A stretch of DNA of 64,000 nucleotides, taken from the NCBI RefSeq assembly GCF_011067745.1, contig NZ_JAAMPJ010000008.1, positions 124,001 through 188,000 on the forward strand, written 5' to 3'. The DNA comes from Lentzea alba. GTDB lineage: Bacteria; Actinomycetota; Actinomycetes; Mycobacteriales; Pseudonocardiaceae. The position numbers were made by a program, and so were the translations under genes. The notes under the pieces were generated by a model, which worked only from the letters and a program-made list of their open reading frames with translations, was not told the origin of the DNA and did no database searches. Within the stretch, counting starts at the first letter, position 1. The number at the start of each line of letters is the position of its first letter. Below are positions 15,764-24,422 of the stretch, in pieces.

Positions 15764-16999
15764 TCAGGCCGGAGTGAAGGCCAGTGCCACGTTGTGGCCG
15801 CCGAAGCCGAACGAGTCGTTCACGGCGGCTTCCAGCTTGATCTTGCGGGGTTCGCCCGCGACCACGTCCAGCGTGACGGCCGGGTCGAGGTTCTCCAGGT
15901 TCAGCGTTTGGGGAACCACGCCGTCGCGGATCGACAGGACGGTCACGATGGCTTCTACTGCGCCTGCCGCGCCCAGGAGGTGGCCCAGGGCGCCCTTCGG
16001 GGCGGTCAGGACCGGGTGGTCGCCGATCGCCTTGCGGATTGCCACGGTTTCCGCGACGTCGCCCACCGGGGTGGAGGTGGCGTGGCAGTTCACGTGGCCC
16101 ACGTCAGCCGGGTCGATGCCGCCGGAGCGCAAGGAGGCGGCGATCGCTCGGGACTGGCCCACGCCCTCGGGGTCCGGGGCGGTGATGTGGTAGCCGTCGG
16201 CCGAGGTGCCGATGCCTGCCAGGCGGCCGTAGATCTTGGCGCCTCGGGCTTCGGCGAACTCGCGGCGTTCCAGGACCATTACGCCCGCGCCTTCGCCCAG
16301 GACGAAGCCGTCGCGGCCCGTGTCGAACGGGCGCGAGGCCTTTTCCGGCTCGTCGTTGCGGGTGCTCATGGTGCGGGCCTGGGAGAAGCCCGCCACCGGG
16401 ATTGCCGTGATGCACGCTTCCGCGCCGCCTGCCACCACCACGTCGGCTTCGCCGGACATGATCATGCGGTAGGCCCACGCGATGGCCTCTGCGCCTGACG
16501 CGCAGGCGGAGACCGGGGCGTGCACGCCTGCCTGGGCCTTGAGTTCCAGGCCCACGTGGGCTGCTGGGCCGTTCGGCATCAGCATCGGGACGGTCAGTGG
16601 CGACACCTTGCGCAGGCCCTGCTGTTCCAGGAGGTCGTCCTGGGTCAGGAGGGTGATCGCGCCGCCGATGCCGGTGCCGATGATGACGGCCAGGCGCTGC
16701 TTGTCGACGGTGTCGTCGTTGTGGCCTGCGTCGGACCACGCCTGGCGGGACGCCACGATGGCGACCTGCTCGGAGCGGTCCAGGCGGCGGGCCTCGACTC
16801 GGGGGAGCACCTCGGTCGGGTCGACGACGAGCTGTGAAGCGATTTTGACCGGCAGGTCGTACTTCTCGACCCAGTCGTGGGTCATGGGGCGGACCCCGGA
16901 CTTGCCGGCCAGGAGCGCGTCCCAGGTCGACGTGACGTCACCACCGAGCGGGGTGGTGGCACCCAGCCCGGTGATGACGACCTCGATGCCGGAAGTCAC
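15764..16999 (-). CDS. fabF: Beta-ketoacyl-ACP synthase II
   Basis: A 411-residue thiolase-fold condensing enzyme that elongates acyl-ACP with malonyl-ACP in type II fatty-acid synthesis. The nucleophilic Cys is in PVSACASGAEA, the two catalytic His residues are in NCHATSTPVGD and KGALGHLLGAAG (with the conserved Lys), and the gatekeeper Phe region is NDSFGFGGHN. It starts with GTG at 16999, overlapping the acpP stop by four bases (GTGA). Final gene of the operon fabD-fabH-acpP-fabF, the standard order in Streptomyces and relatives. Confidence 0.97.
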   Translation of the reverse strand: MTSGIEVVITGLGATTPLGGDVTSTWDALLAGKSGVRPMTHDWVEKYDLPVKIASQLVVDPTEVLPRVEARRLDRSEQVAIVASRQAWSDAGHNDDTVDKQRLAVIIGTGIGGAITLLTQDDLLEQQGLRKVSPLTVPMLMPNGPAAHVGLELKAQAGVHAPVSACASGAEAIAWAYRMIMSGEADVVVAGGAEACITAIPVAGFSQARTMSTRNDEPEKASRPFDTGRDGFVLGEGAGVMVLERREFAEARGAKIYGRLAGIGTSADGYHITAPDPEGVGQSRAIAASLRSGGIDPADVGHVNCHATSTPVGDVAETVAIRKAIGDHPVLTAPKGALGHLLGAAGAVEAIVTVLSIRDGVVPQTLNLENLDPAVTLDVVAGEPRKIKLEAAVNDSFGFGGHNVALAFTPA

Positions 17000-17232
17000 T
17001 TGTTGCTGGTGATGTAGTTCACCGCGTCACCAACGGTCTTGAGGTTGGCCAGCTCGTCGTCCGGGATCTTCACGCCGAACTTGTCCTCAGCCTGGACGGC
17101 GATCTCGACCATCGACAGCGAGTCGATGTCGAGGTCGTCCACGAAGGACTTCTCAGCGGTGACGTCGTCGGCGGCCACACCGGCGACCTCTTCGACGATC
17201 TCGGCAAGACCGGACAGGACGTTGTCGCTCAC
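16996..17232 (-). CDS. acpP: Acyl carrier protein
   Basis: A 78-residue acidic four-helix protein with the phosphopantetheine-attachment Ser in DLDIDSLSMVEI. It carries growing acyl chains for FabD, FabH and FabF. GTG at 17232 has AAAGGGAAC upstream; its stop overlaps the fabF start, so the two are translationally coupled. Its position within the fab operon marks it as the fatty-acid ACP rather than a polyketide one. Confidence 0.97.
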   Translation of the reverse strand: MSDNVLSGLAEIVEEVAGVAADDVTAEKSFVDDLDIDSLSMVEIAVQAEDKFGVKIPDDELANLKTVGDAVNYITSNK

Positions 17233-17278
17233 TGAAGTTCCCTTTCGATTGAAACGATGGAAAAACTCTGGGTGGTAC

Positions 17279-18256
17279 TCACGGGCACCTGACCACCTGT
17301 CCCGCGTAGGACAGGCCCGCGCCGAACCCGACCATCAGCACCACGTCTCCGCTGGAGATCTCGCCCGCCGTCCTCATGTGGTCGAGCGCCATGGGGATCG
17401 AGGCCGAGGAGGTGTTGCCGGATTCGACGATGTCTCGAGCGACCTTCAGGTCCTCCCGCGCACCATACTTGCGCAGGCGCTTGGCGATCGCCTCGATGAT
17501 GCGGAGATTGGCCTGGTGCGGGGCGAAAACGTCCACATCGGACAGTTCGACACCCGCGAGTTCGGCGGCGCGGATCGCGACGGGCGCGATCTGGGTCGTC
17601 GCCCAGCGGAAGACCGTCTGGCCTTCCTGGTGGATGAACGAGTCGCGGTCGTCGATCCTGATGACCTCGGACATCTCGCCGTCCGAACCCCACGCGACGG
17701 GGCCGATGTGGTTCTCCTCGCTGGCGCCCACGACGACGGCACCCGCGCCGTCCGCGAAGATGATCGCGGTCGAGCGGTCGTCCTGGTGGGTCCAGTCGGT
17801 GAGCTTCTCCGCGCCGATGACGAGGATGTTCTTGACCGTGCCCGCGCGGACGATGTCCGACGCGGTCGCGAGGGCGTAGCAGAAGCCCGCGCACGCGGCG
17901 TTCAGGTCGAACGCGGCGGCGGCCTTGATGCCGATCTTGGTGGCGACCTGCGCGGCGGCGTTCGGGATCGTCGACGGCATGGTGCACGTCGCCACGATCA
18001 CGCCGCCGATGTCGGCCGGGGTGAGGCCCGCGTCCTCGATCGCCTTGGTGCCCGCGGCGACCGACATGTCCACGACGCCCTCGTCCTTGTTCGCGACGCG
18101 CCGGTTCACGATGCCGACGCGCTCGCGGATCCACTCGTCGGAGGTGTCCATGCGAGCGGCGAGGTCGTGGTTGCTCACCACCGTCTCGGGCTGATAGCTG
18201 CCGAGGCCGATGATGCGGCTACCCGCAGATGCTTGCGGGGCCTGGAAGGTCGTCAC
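17279..18256 (-). CDS. fabH: Beta-ketoacyl-ACP synthase III
   Basis: A 325-residue enzyme that starts fatty-acid chains by condensing acyl-CoA (branched or straight starter units) with malonyl-ACP. Cys in NAACAGFCYAL, His in APHQANLRI and Asn in SGNTSSASIP give the Cys-His-Asn triad; the C-terminal GFGAGLSYAGQVV is typical. It begins at GTG 18256, overlapping the fabD stop by four bases. A longer upstream frame is only read-through of fabD in another phase. Confidence 0.96.
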   Translation of the reverse strand: MTTFQAPQASAGSRIIGLGSYQPETVVSNHDLAARMDTSDEWIRERVGIVNRRVANKDEGVVDMSVAAGTKAIEDAGLTPADIGGVIVATCTMPSTIPNAAAQVATKIGIKAAAAFDLNAACAGFCYALATASDIVRAGTVKNILVIGAEKLTDWTHQDDRSTAIIFADGAGAVVVGASEENHIGPVAWGSDGEMSEVIRIDDRDSFIHQEGQTVFRWATTQIAPVAIRAAELAGVELSDVDVFAPHQANLRIIEAIAKRLRKYGAREDLKVARDIVESGNTSSASIPMALDHMRTAGEISSGDVVLMVGFGAGLSYAGQVVRCP

Positions 18257-19182
18257 TGATTGGCTCCAACGGTGTCGATCAGCTCGGTGACCTTCTCGAG
18301 CTGGTCGGGGGTCTTGAGGGCGAGGGTGGCGGTGCCCTTCATCGCACGCTTGGCGAGACCGGTGAGCGCGCCGGCGGGCGGCAGCTCGACCGACCCGGCG
18401 ACGCCCTTCTCGACGAGGGTCGCCTGGCAGACGTCCCACCGGACCGGGCTGGTGACCTGGGAGACCAGGCGGCTCAGCACCTCGGTGCCCTCGGTGACGG
18501 CCTGACCGTCCTTGTTGGACAGCAGCGGCATCGACGGGTCGTGCGTGGTGACTTCGGCGGCACGCGCGCGCACGGCTTCTTCGGCGGGCGCCATGTACTT
18601 CGTGTGGAACGCACCCGCGACGGCCAGCTTGCGGACCTTCGCCGTGCCCGGCGGGGTCGCCGCGAGCCCGTCGAGCGCGTCACGCGGACCGGCCGCGACG
18701 ATCTGGCCGGCGCCGTTGCGGTTGGCGGGCACCAGGCCGAGCTCCTCGAGGCGCGCGAGCACCTCCTGCTCGTCGCCGCCGAGCACCGCGGCCATGCCGG
18801 TCGGCTCGAGCGCGCACGCCTGTGCCATCGCGGCACCGCGCACACCGGCCAGGGCGACCGCGTCGTCGGCGCTGATGACGCCCGCGATCGACGCGGCGGC
18901 CAGCTCACCGACCGAGTGGCCCGCGACGATCACGTCGGCGGGCAGCTCGACGCGGCGGCGCAGCTCACCGAACGCGAGCAGCGCGAGCGCCACGACCAGC
19001 GGCTGGGTGATCGCGGTGTCGACGATCTCGTCGGCCTCCGCGGTGGTGCCGAGACGCACCAGGTCCAGGCCCGTGATCTCCGACCAGGTGCGGACCTGCT
19101 TCTCCGCCCCCTCCAGTTCGAGCCAGGGGGTGAGCATGCCGGGCGTCTGGGACCCTTGTCCGGGCGCGAGGAGTGCGATCAC
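18253..19182 (-). CDS. fabD: Malonyl-CoA:ACP transacylase
   Basis: A 309-residue acyltransferase that loads malonyl units onto ACP. It starts MIALLAPGQGSQTPGML, has the nucleophile Ser in VAGHSVGELAAA, and the catalytic His in GAFHTKYMAPA. GTG at 19182 matches the family N-terminus; no strong ribosome site is visible. First gene of the fab operon, with about 195 bases between it and the upstream regulator gene that hold the operon promoter and a perfect inverted repeat. Confidence 0.96.
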   Translation of the reverse strand: MIALLAPGQGSQTPGMLTPWLELEGAEKQVRTWSEITGLDLVRLGTTAEADEIVDTAITQPLVVALALLAFGELRRRVELPADVIVAGHSVGELAAASIAGVISADDAVALAGVRGAAMAQACALEPTGMAAVLGGDEQEVLARLEELGLVPANRNGAGQIVAAGPRDALDGLAATPPGTAKVRKLAVAGAFHTKYMAPAEEAVRARAAEVTTHDPSMPLLSNKDGQAVTEGTEVLSRLVSQVTSPVRWDVCQATLVEKGVAGSVELPPAGALTGLAKRAMKGTATLALKTPDQLEKVTELIDTVGANQ

Positions 19183-19249
19183 GTCGATTACTAAAGCTGG
19201 TGAACCCACCGGTACCCCATGCCGTAAAGAACGAAGTACGGCGATCGTG

Positions 19250-19268
19250 TTTGTAGAGACCCTACAAA
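19250..19268 (-). promoter_or_regulatory. Candidate FasR operator upstream of fabD
   Basis: TTTGTAG (19250-19256), five spacer bases, then CTACAAA (19262-19268) form a perfect 7-bp inverted repeat, 68 bases upstream of the fabD start. FasR is known in Streptomyces to bind the fabD promoter and activate the operon. Assigning this repeat to FasR is an inference from position and symmetry. Confidence 0.6.
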
Positions 19269-19376
19269 AGTGTCTGCCAGGTGAACTCAGCTCGACGTCT
19301 GCCCAGCTCAGCGGGTCACCTGGTCGTTTGGCCCTCACCCTAACGGATGTGTGCGAACTCCGTCACAGGCGGCGAG

Positions 19377-20576
19377 CTACCACAGGCCCCGGGAGCGTGC
19401 AAGGCGTCCTACAGACAAAGCGACGCGAAGCACAAGCGCGTCTCGAGCGTCATGTGCATTTCTTCCCGTCATTTCCTGAACGCGCCGAAGGCGATATCTG
19501 ACCGTGTTCGGGTGCACGAACAGCCTTTTGGCGCACGTCTCCAGCACGCCACCGACCTCCAGGAACGCGTCCACCGTCTCCAGCAGCGCGCCGCCGGCGT
19601 CCTCCAGCGGCCGCGCGACCCGGTCGACGAGCTGCCATTCGGCCTCCGGATCGCCCGCCAGAGCCCGTTCCGGCAACAGGTCGAGCGAACGGACGGGACG
19701 TGGTGCGGCCGGCCAGCCCACGACCGCCCGCAGTCCGCTCAGTGCGTCACTGGCGCTGCGGTGCGCCTCGGACAGGCTGGCCACCGTGGGCCCCGCCACC
19801 ACGGGTCCCTCGCCGAACCCCTCGGCGATGCGCCCCAGCACGTCCTCACCGGTCTCCGTCGGCCCGCCGAGCACGACCACCAGCCGGGAGCCCTGCACGG
19901 ACAGCAGCACCTGCCGTCCCGCGCGGGCGGCCTTGCTGCGCACCGAGTAGACGATCGTCGGCGGGTCCTCGCCGCCGGGATTGCCGACCAGCACGGTGGC
20001 TTCGAGCGCCGGGTCCCAGCCGAGCGCCGCGGCCCTGCTGAGAAGTGACTCCTCGGGGTCGCCACGCACGATGCCGTCCACGACCAGCGCCTCCAGCCGG
20101 GCGTCCCACGCGCCGCGCGCCTCGGCGGCCGCCGCGTAGGAGGTGGCGGCGGAGAAGGCGATCTCCCGTCCGTACCGCAGCACGCCCTCCATCAGCAGCG
20201 CGCGTTCGGCCTCGGTCGCCGCCATCGCCGGCATCCGGTCCTCGAACAGCTCCAGCGCTATCCGGACGAGCTCGACGGTCTGGCGCAGGCTCACCCAGCG
20301 GGAGATGTCCTTCGGGGCCGACCGGAAAGCGTCCGCGGTGAGCCGGATCGCCTGCTGCCGGTCGTGCAGCCACTCGACGAACCCCGCCACGCCGTTCTGG
20401 ATCAGCAGCAGCACGCTCGCGCGCTGGTCAGCGGGCATCCGGGCGAACCACGGCAACCGCTGTTCCATCTCGGACACGCTGGCCGTGGCGAGTGAGCCGG
20501 ACGCGCGTTCGATCTTGCGCATCGTGCGGGCGGAGAGGGTGGGCGGGTGCTCCTCCTTCGCCTTCGTGGTGGTCAT
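19377..20576 (-). CDS. fasR: PucR-type activator of fatty-acid synthesis (FasR-like)
   Basis: A 399-residue regulator. The C-terminal PucR helix-turn-helix is clear in CAKRLFVHPNTVRYRLRRVQ, preceded by a GGDEF-related/CdaR-like middle region. In Streptomyces coelicolor the equivalent gene (FasR) lies directly upstream of fabD and activates the fabDH-acpP-fabF operon, so position plus family identify it. ATG at 20576 has TAAGCT six bases upstream and is likely leaderless. The start region is divergent from the secreted S33 hydrolase gene. Confidence 0.9.
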   Translation of the reverse strand: MTTTKAKEEHPPTLSARTMRKIERASGSLATASVSEMEQRLPWFARMPADQRASVLLLIQNGVAGFVEWLHDRQQAIRLTADAFRSAPKDISRWVSLRQTVELVRIALELFEDRMPAMAATEAERALLMEGVLRYGREIAFSAATSYAAAAEARGAWDARLEALVVDGIVRGDPEESLLSRAAALGWDPALEATVLVGNPGGEDPPTIVYSVRSKAARAGRQVLLSVQGSRLVVVLGGPTETGEDVLGRIAEGFGEGPVVAGPTVASLSEAHRSASDALSGLRAVVGWPAAPRPVRSLDLLPERALAGDPEAEWQLVDRVARPLEDAGGALLETVDAFLEVGGVLETCAKRLFVHPNTVRYRLRRVQEMTGRNAHDARDALVLRVALSVGRLARSRGLW

Positions 20577-20699
20577 ACCCGCAGCTTAAGGCGTTGGAGG
20601 TGACATCACCGGGACGGGTGACAGATCCCGTGGAACCGTTTGAACGGCCATACCTTCGCCGCAGCAGAGGTCTTTTCGTCCGGCGCGGAGGTTTTCGTC

Positions 20700-22259
20700 T
20701 TGCGTAGGTTCCCGGCTCTTGCTCTGAGCGTGGCAGCGCTGCTGATCACGAGCACGACCGCCACAGCCGATCCTCCCGACCCTCTCGCCGAGTTCCACGC
20801 CCAACCGGTCAAGTGGGCGCCGTGCGGCGGAACGCTGAGCGAGCTGGAGTGCGCGACGCTCGTCGCGCCGCTCGACTACGCCGCCCCGGCGGGCGACCGG
20901 ATCAAGCTGATGATCAGCCGCAGGAAGGCGGCGGCGCAGGACCGCAGGCGCGGCGTGCTGTTCACCAATCCGGGTGGACCTGGGGGCTCCGGGGTCGGCG
21001 TGCCGCAGTTCCTGGCCAACTCGGAGCTCGCACAGGTCTACGACCTCATCGGCTTCGACCCGCGTGGCGTCGGCGGTTCCACAGCGCTGAACTGCCGGGC
21101 CGCACCGGCGATCGCCGAGCTGGACTCCAGGCCCGCGGACGCCGAGTTCGGCAAGTGGGCGGCCGAGGCGCGCGAGGCCGAGGAGGCGTGTCAGCGGTCG
21201 TCCGGCGGGATCCGCCAGTTCATCAGCACCGCCAACACCGCGCGGGACATGGACGTCGTGCGGACGGTGCTGGGTGAGCCGAAGATCAACTACTTGGGCT
21301 ACTCCTACGGCACCTACCTGGGCGCGGTGTACGGGACTTTGTTCCCGAAGCGCCTGGACCGCAGCGTGCTCGACTCGGCGGTGCACCCGGAGTGGATCTG
21401 GCGCGAGCAGCTCCGCCAGCAGGCCGTCGCGTACCGGCAGGACGTCGACACGTGGGCGACCTGGGTGGGGCAGCGCAACGAGAAGTTCGCGCTGGGCAAG
21501 TCGCAGGCCGAGGTGCTGGCCGAGGTCGAGAAGGTCGCCGCGAAGCTGAACACCACGCCGATCGGTGAGTACAACCGGTCTTCCTTCGACGGGGCGATGG
21601 GTGTGGGTGCCCGCTACCGTCCACTGTGGTCGGACCTGGCGGCGATCGTGACCAAGCTGCGGTCGGGGGAGAAGCCGGAGAACGCCGAGGGCGCCAAGGC
21701 CGGGCAGGTGCTCGCGCGGACCAGCCTGCAGGAACTGCGGTCCGGGGTGTTCGACACGGTCACCTGTGAATCGGCTTGGCCGACCGACCTGCACAACTAC
21801 TACGAGGACATGCGCACCTTCCGCGAGCGCTACCCGTACGGCTTCGGCGTCGTCCGTGCCGCCCCGATGACGTGCACGTTCCGCTCGTTCACGCCGCCGG
21901 AGGAGGCGGTGAAGATCGGGCGCAACGGCTACCCGGTCGGCGTCGTCGTGCAGTCCGAGGGTGACACGCAGACCCAGTACGCGAGCGGCCCGGCGATGGC
22001 GGCGCGGCTCGGGCACAACCTGATCACCGTCGTCGACGAGGGCAAGCACAGCATCTACCACGGCGGCAACCCGTGCGTCGACGGCAAGGTCAACCGGTAC
22101 CTGATCGACGGGGTGCTGCCCGGCAGCAGTTCCGAATGCGCGGGCGACCCGCGGCCGGACGTGCCGAAGGACGGTCAAGCAGGGGCGGCCCCGGCGTTGT
22201 CCGCGGACCGGATCCAGACCTACCTGGACGGGCGCGGTCTGAGCGCGGGAAGGCCGTAG
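20700..22259 (+). CDS. Secreted alpha/beta hydrolase, S33 tripeptidyl-aminopeptidase type
   Basis: A 519-residue exported hydrolase. TTG at 20700 is preferred because GGAGG lies eight bases upstream and it gives a clean signal peptide MRRFPALALSVAALLI with a likely cut after TATA. The oxyanion region is TNPGGPGGSG, the nucleophile Ser202 is in LGYSYGTYLG, and the C-terminal TAP-like domain carries the His in VVDEGKHSIYH. Family members cleave N-terminal tripeptides from secreted proteins or hydrolyse small esters. A catalytically altered paralogue is encoded at 59.9-61.4 kb. It is followed by a strong terminator. Confidence 0.93.
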   Translation: MRRFPALALSVAALLITSTTATADPPDPLAEFHAQPVKWAPCGGTLSELECATLVAPLDYAAPAGDRIKLMISRRKAAAQDRRRGVLFTNPGGPGGSGVGVPQFLANSELAQVYDLIGFDPRGVGGSTALNCRAAPAIAELDSRPADAEFGKWAAEAREAEEACQRSSGGIRQFISTANTARDMDVVRTVLGEPKINYLGYSYGTYLGAVYGTLFPKRLDRSVLDSAVHPEWIWREQLRQQAVAYRQDVDTWATWVGQRNEKFALGKSQAEVLAEVEKVAAKLNTTPIGEYNRSSFDGAMGVGARYRPLWSDLAAIVTKLRSGEKPENAEGAKAGQVLARTSLQELRSGVFDTVTCESAWPTDLHNYYEDMRTFRERYPYGFGVVRAAPMTCTFRSFTPPEEAVKIGRNGYPVGVVVQSEGDTQTQYASGPAMAARLGHNLITVVDEGKHSIYHGGNPCVDGKVNRYLIDGVLPGSSSECAGDPRPDVPKDGQAGAAPALSADRIQTYLDGRGLSAGRP

Positions 22260-22265
22260 AAATGT

Positions 22266-22300
22266 GGAAGCGCCCGACACAGAGCGTGGCGGGCGCTTCC
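22266..22300 (+). terminator. Terminator after the S33 hydrolase gene
   Basis: GGAAGCGCCCG (22266-22276) and its exact complement CGGGCGCTTCC (22290-22300) form an 11-bp stem with a 13-base loop, beginning six bases after the stop. Confidence 0.85.
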
Positions 22301-22465
22301 CTCTCCCCGGTCCCCACCGGTACTTCCACTCTGGACTGTATTGAGACAAAAATCCACGTCAGCCACCCTTTCGTGTAGCGGTGTCGAAGTTGTGGAGCGA
22401 TGTGATCCACGAAACGATCAACTGGTCGGATCTTCACTCACCGCAACTTTGTTCTAGGAGGGCCC

Positions 22466-23239
22466 GTGGGCTCGCAAATCACCGAGGGCCTGGGCCAGGC
22501 GTGGGCGATGGTCGCCACGTTCGTGCCGAAGCTGCTCGGCTTCCTGCTCGTTCTGGTCATCGGCTGGTTCATCGCCAAGGCGCTCGCCAAGGGCGTGCAG
22601 TTCCTGCTCAAGCGCGTCGGCTTCGAGAAGCTCGTCGAGAAGTCGGGCCTGAACGGCGCGATGCGCCAGTCGTCGATGGACGCGACCGGCCTCATCGCCA
22701 AGATCGTCTACTACTTCGTGCTGCTGATCGCCCTGCAGCTGGCGTTCGGCGTGTTCGGGGCGTCGAACCCCGTCAGCACGCTGCTCAACGAGGTCATCGC
22801 GTACCTGCCGCGGATCGTCGTGGCGATGGTGCTCGTGATCGTCGCGTCGGCGATCGGCACGGCGTTGCGCGGCCTCGTGACCGGTGCGCTGGGCCAGCGC
22901 TCGTACACGAAGATCATGGGCAACATCACCTACGGCTTCGTCATGGCGCTGGGCGTCATCGCGGCGCTCAACCAGCTGGGCATCGCGATCTCGGTGACCA
23001 TGCCGGTGCTGATCACCGTGCTCGCCACCGTCGCCGGCGTGATCGTCATCGGCGTGGGTGGCGGCCTGGTCCGCCCGATGCAGTCGCGCTGGGAGGGCTG
23101 GCTGAACCGCGTGCAGGACGAGGCCGCGGCCGCCCAGTCGCCGATGCCGCGCGCGTCGCAGGAGATGCCCGCCAACATGGGTGGCCGTGCCGGTGACGCG
23201 CCGACGCCGCCGTCGGGCATGCCGATGTCGGACAGGTAG
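22466..23239 (+). CDS. CmpX-like membrane protein (conserved TM helix, mechanosensitive-channel related)
   Basis: A 257-residue protein with about five hydrophobic helices: LLGFLLVLVIGWFIAKALAK near residue 23, IVYYFVLLIALQLAFGVFG near 77, IVVAMVLVIVASAIG near 112, YGFVMALGVIAALNQLG near 150 and VLITVLATVAGVIVIGVGGG near 172. The Gly-spaced helices followed by a cytoplasmic, Pro/Met-rich tail match the conserved-TM-helix repeat family related to MscS channels. GTG at 22466 follows TAGGAGGG. Probably involved in membrane-tension or osmotic adaptation; ion selectivity cannot be told from sequence. Monocistronic. Confidence 0.85.
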   Translation: MGSQITEGLGQAWAMVATFVPKLLGFLLVLVIGWFIAKALAKGVQFLLKRVGFEKLVEKSGLNGAMRQSSMDATGLIAKIVYYFVLLIALQLAFGVFGASNPVSTLLNEVIAYLPRIVVAMVLVIVASAIGTALRGLVTGALGQRSYTKIMGNITYGFVMALGVIAALNQLGIAISVTMPVLITVLATVAGVIVIGVGGGLVRPMQSRWEGWLNRVQDEAAAAQSPMPRASQEMPANMGGRAGDAPTPPSGMPMSDR

Positions 23240-23251
23240 TTCTTCTTGTGG

Positions 23252-23284
23252 GAAGGGGCTCGCGCGGACAGCGCGGGCCCCTTC
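23252..23284 (+). terminator. Terminator after the CmpX-like gene
   Basis: GAAGGGGCTCGCGC (23252-23265) pairs with GCGCGGGCCCCTTC (23271-23284) with one mismatch, loop GGACA, followed by TTCGTTGTTG. Confidence 0.85.
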
Positions 23285-23366
23285 TTCGTTGTTGAGGCCG
23301 TTCTCCAGTTGTGGTCCACCACGGGCGGCGAACCTCGATGCCACGTGACGGTGGAGGAGACGTTCC

Positions 23367-24422
23367 ATGAAGGCCCTGGTGCTGTCCGGAGGCGCGGGAA
23401 CACGCCTGCGACCATTCAGCTATTCGATGCCGAAACAACTGATCCCGATCGCCAACAAGCCGGTGCTCGAGTACGTGGTGGAGAACCTGCGCGAGATCGG
23501 GGTCACCGAGATCGGCATCATCGTCGGCGACCGCGCTCACGAGATCTCCGACGTGCTGGGCGACGGCTCCGCACTGGGCGTGGCGATCACGTACATCCCG
23601 CAGGACGCACCGCTGGGACTCGCGCACTGCGTGAAGATCGCCCGGCCGTTCCTGGGCGACGACGACTTCGTGATGTACCTGGGCGACAACATGCTCGTCG
23701 AGGGCATCTCCGAGATCGCCGACGAGTTCGCGGCGGTGCGGCCGTCCGCGCAGGTCGTCGTCTACAAGGTGCCGGACCCGCGGGCGTTCGGCGTCGCGGA
23801 GGTGGACGAGAACTCGCGCGTGACGCGGCTGGTGGAGAAGCCGCAGGAGCCGCGCAGCGATCTCGCCATGATCGGCGTGTACTTCTTCACCCCGCGCATC
23901 CACGAGGCCGTGGACGCGATCGAGCCGTCGTGGCGCGGCGAGCTGGAGATCACCGACGCGTTGCAGTGGCTGGTGACGCACGACCGAGACGTGCGGGCGC
24001 GGATCTACTCGGGGTTCTGGAAGGACACCGGCAAGGTCGAGGACGTGCTGGAGTGCAACCGCGAGGTGCTGCAGCGGATGCGCACGGACGTCCAGGGCAT
24101 CGTCGACGAGGAGAGCACGCTCATCGGGGAGGTCGTCGTCGAGGAGGGTGCGCGCGTCGTGCGGTCGTGCATCGTCGGGCCCGCGATCATCGGCGCCGGC
24201 ACCCTGGTCGAGGAGTCGATCGTGGGGCCGTACACGGCGATCGGCGCGGACTGCAGGATCACCGAGTCCGGGGTGTCCGACTCGATCGTGCTGTCCGGTG
24301 CCTTCGTGCACAACGTCTCCGGCATCGAGACCTCGTTGATCGGAAGGAAGGCCCGGGTCGGGTCGGCGAAACAACACCGGCTGGTCGTCGGTGACGACGC
24401 ACATGTGGAGGTGGCGGCGTGA
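23367..24422 (+). CDS. rmlA: Glucose-1-phosphate thymidylyltransferase (long, StrD-type)
   Basis: A 351-residue nucleotidyltransferase that makes dTDP-glucose from glucose-1-phosphate and dTTP. The N-terminal signature LVLSGGAGTRLRPFSYSMPK with catalytic Arg/Lys is clear, as is YLGDNMLVEG; the C-terminal third has left-handed beta-helix hexapeptides (STLIGEVVVEEGARV), as in the long StrD-type enzymes of secondary-metabolite sugar pathways rather than the roughly 290-residue RmlA. ATG at 23367 follows GGAGGAG. It overlaps rmlB by four bases. No other deoxysugar genes adjoin it, so it may supply dTDP-sugars for glycosylation elsewhere, including the sugar-reductase gene near 59 kb. Confidence 0.94.
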   Translation: MKALVLSGGAGTRLRPFSYSMPKQLIPIANKPVLEYVVENLREIGVTEIGIIVGDRAHEISDVLGDGSALGVAITYIPQDAPLGLAHCVKIARPFLGDDDFVMYLGDNMLVEGISEIADEFAAVRPSAQVVVYKVPDPRAFGVAEVDENSRVTRLVEKPQEPRSDLAMIGVYFFTPRIHEAVDAIEPSWRGELEITDALQWLVTHDRDVRARIYSGFWKDTGKVEDVLECNREVLQRMRTDVQGIVDEESTLIGEVVVEEGARVVRSCIVGPAIIGAGTLVEESIVGPYTAIGADCRITESGVSDSIVLSGAFVHNVSGIETSLIGRKARVGSAKQHRLVVGDDAHVEVAA

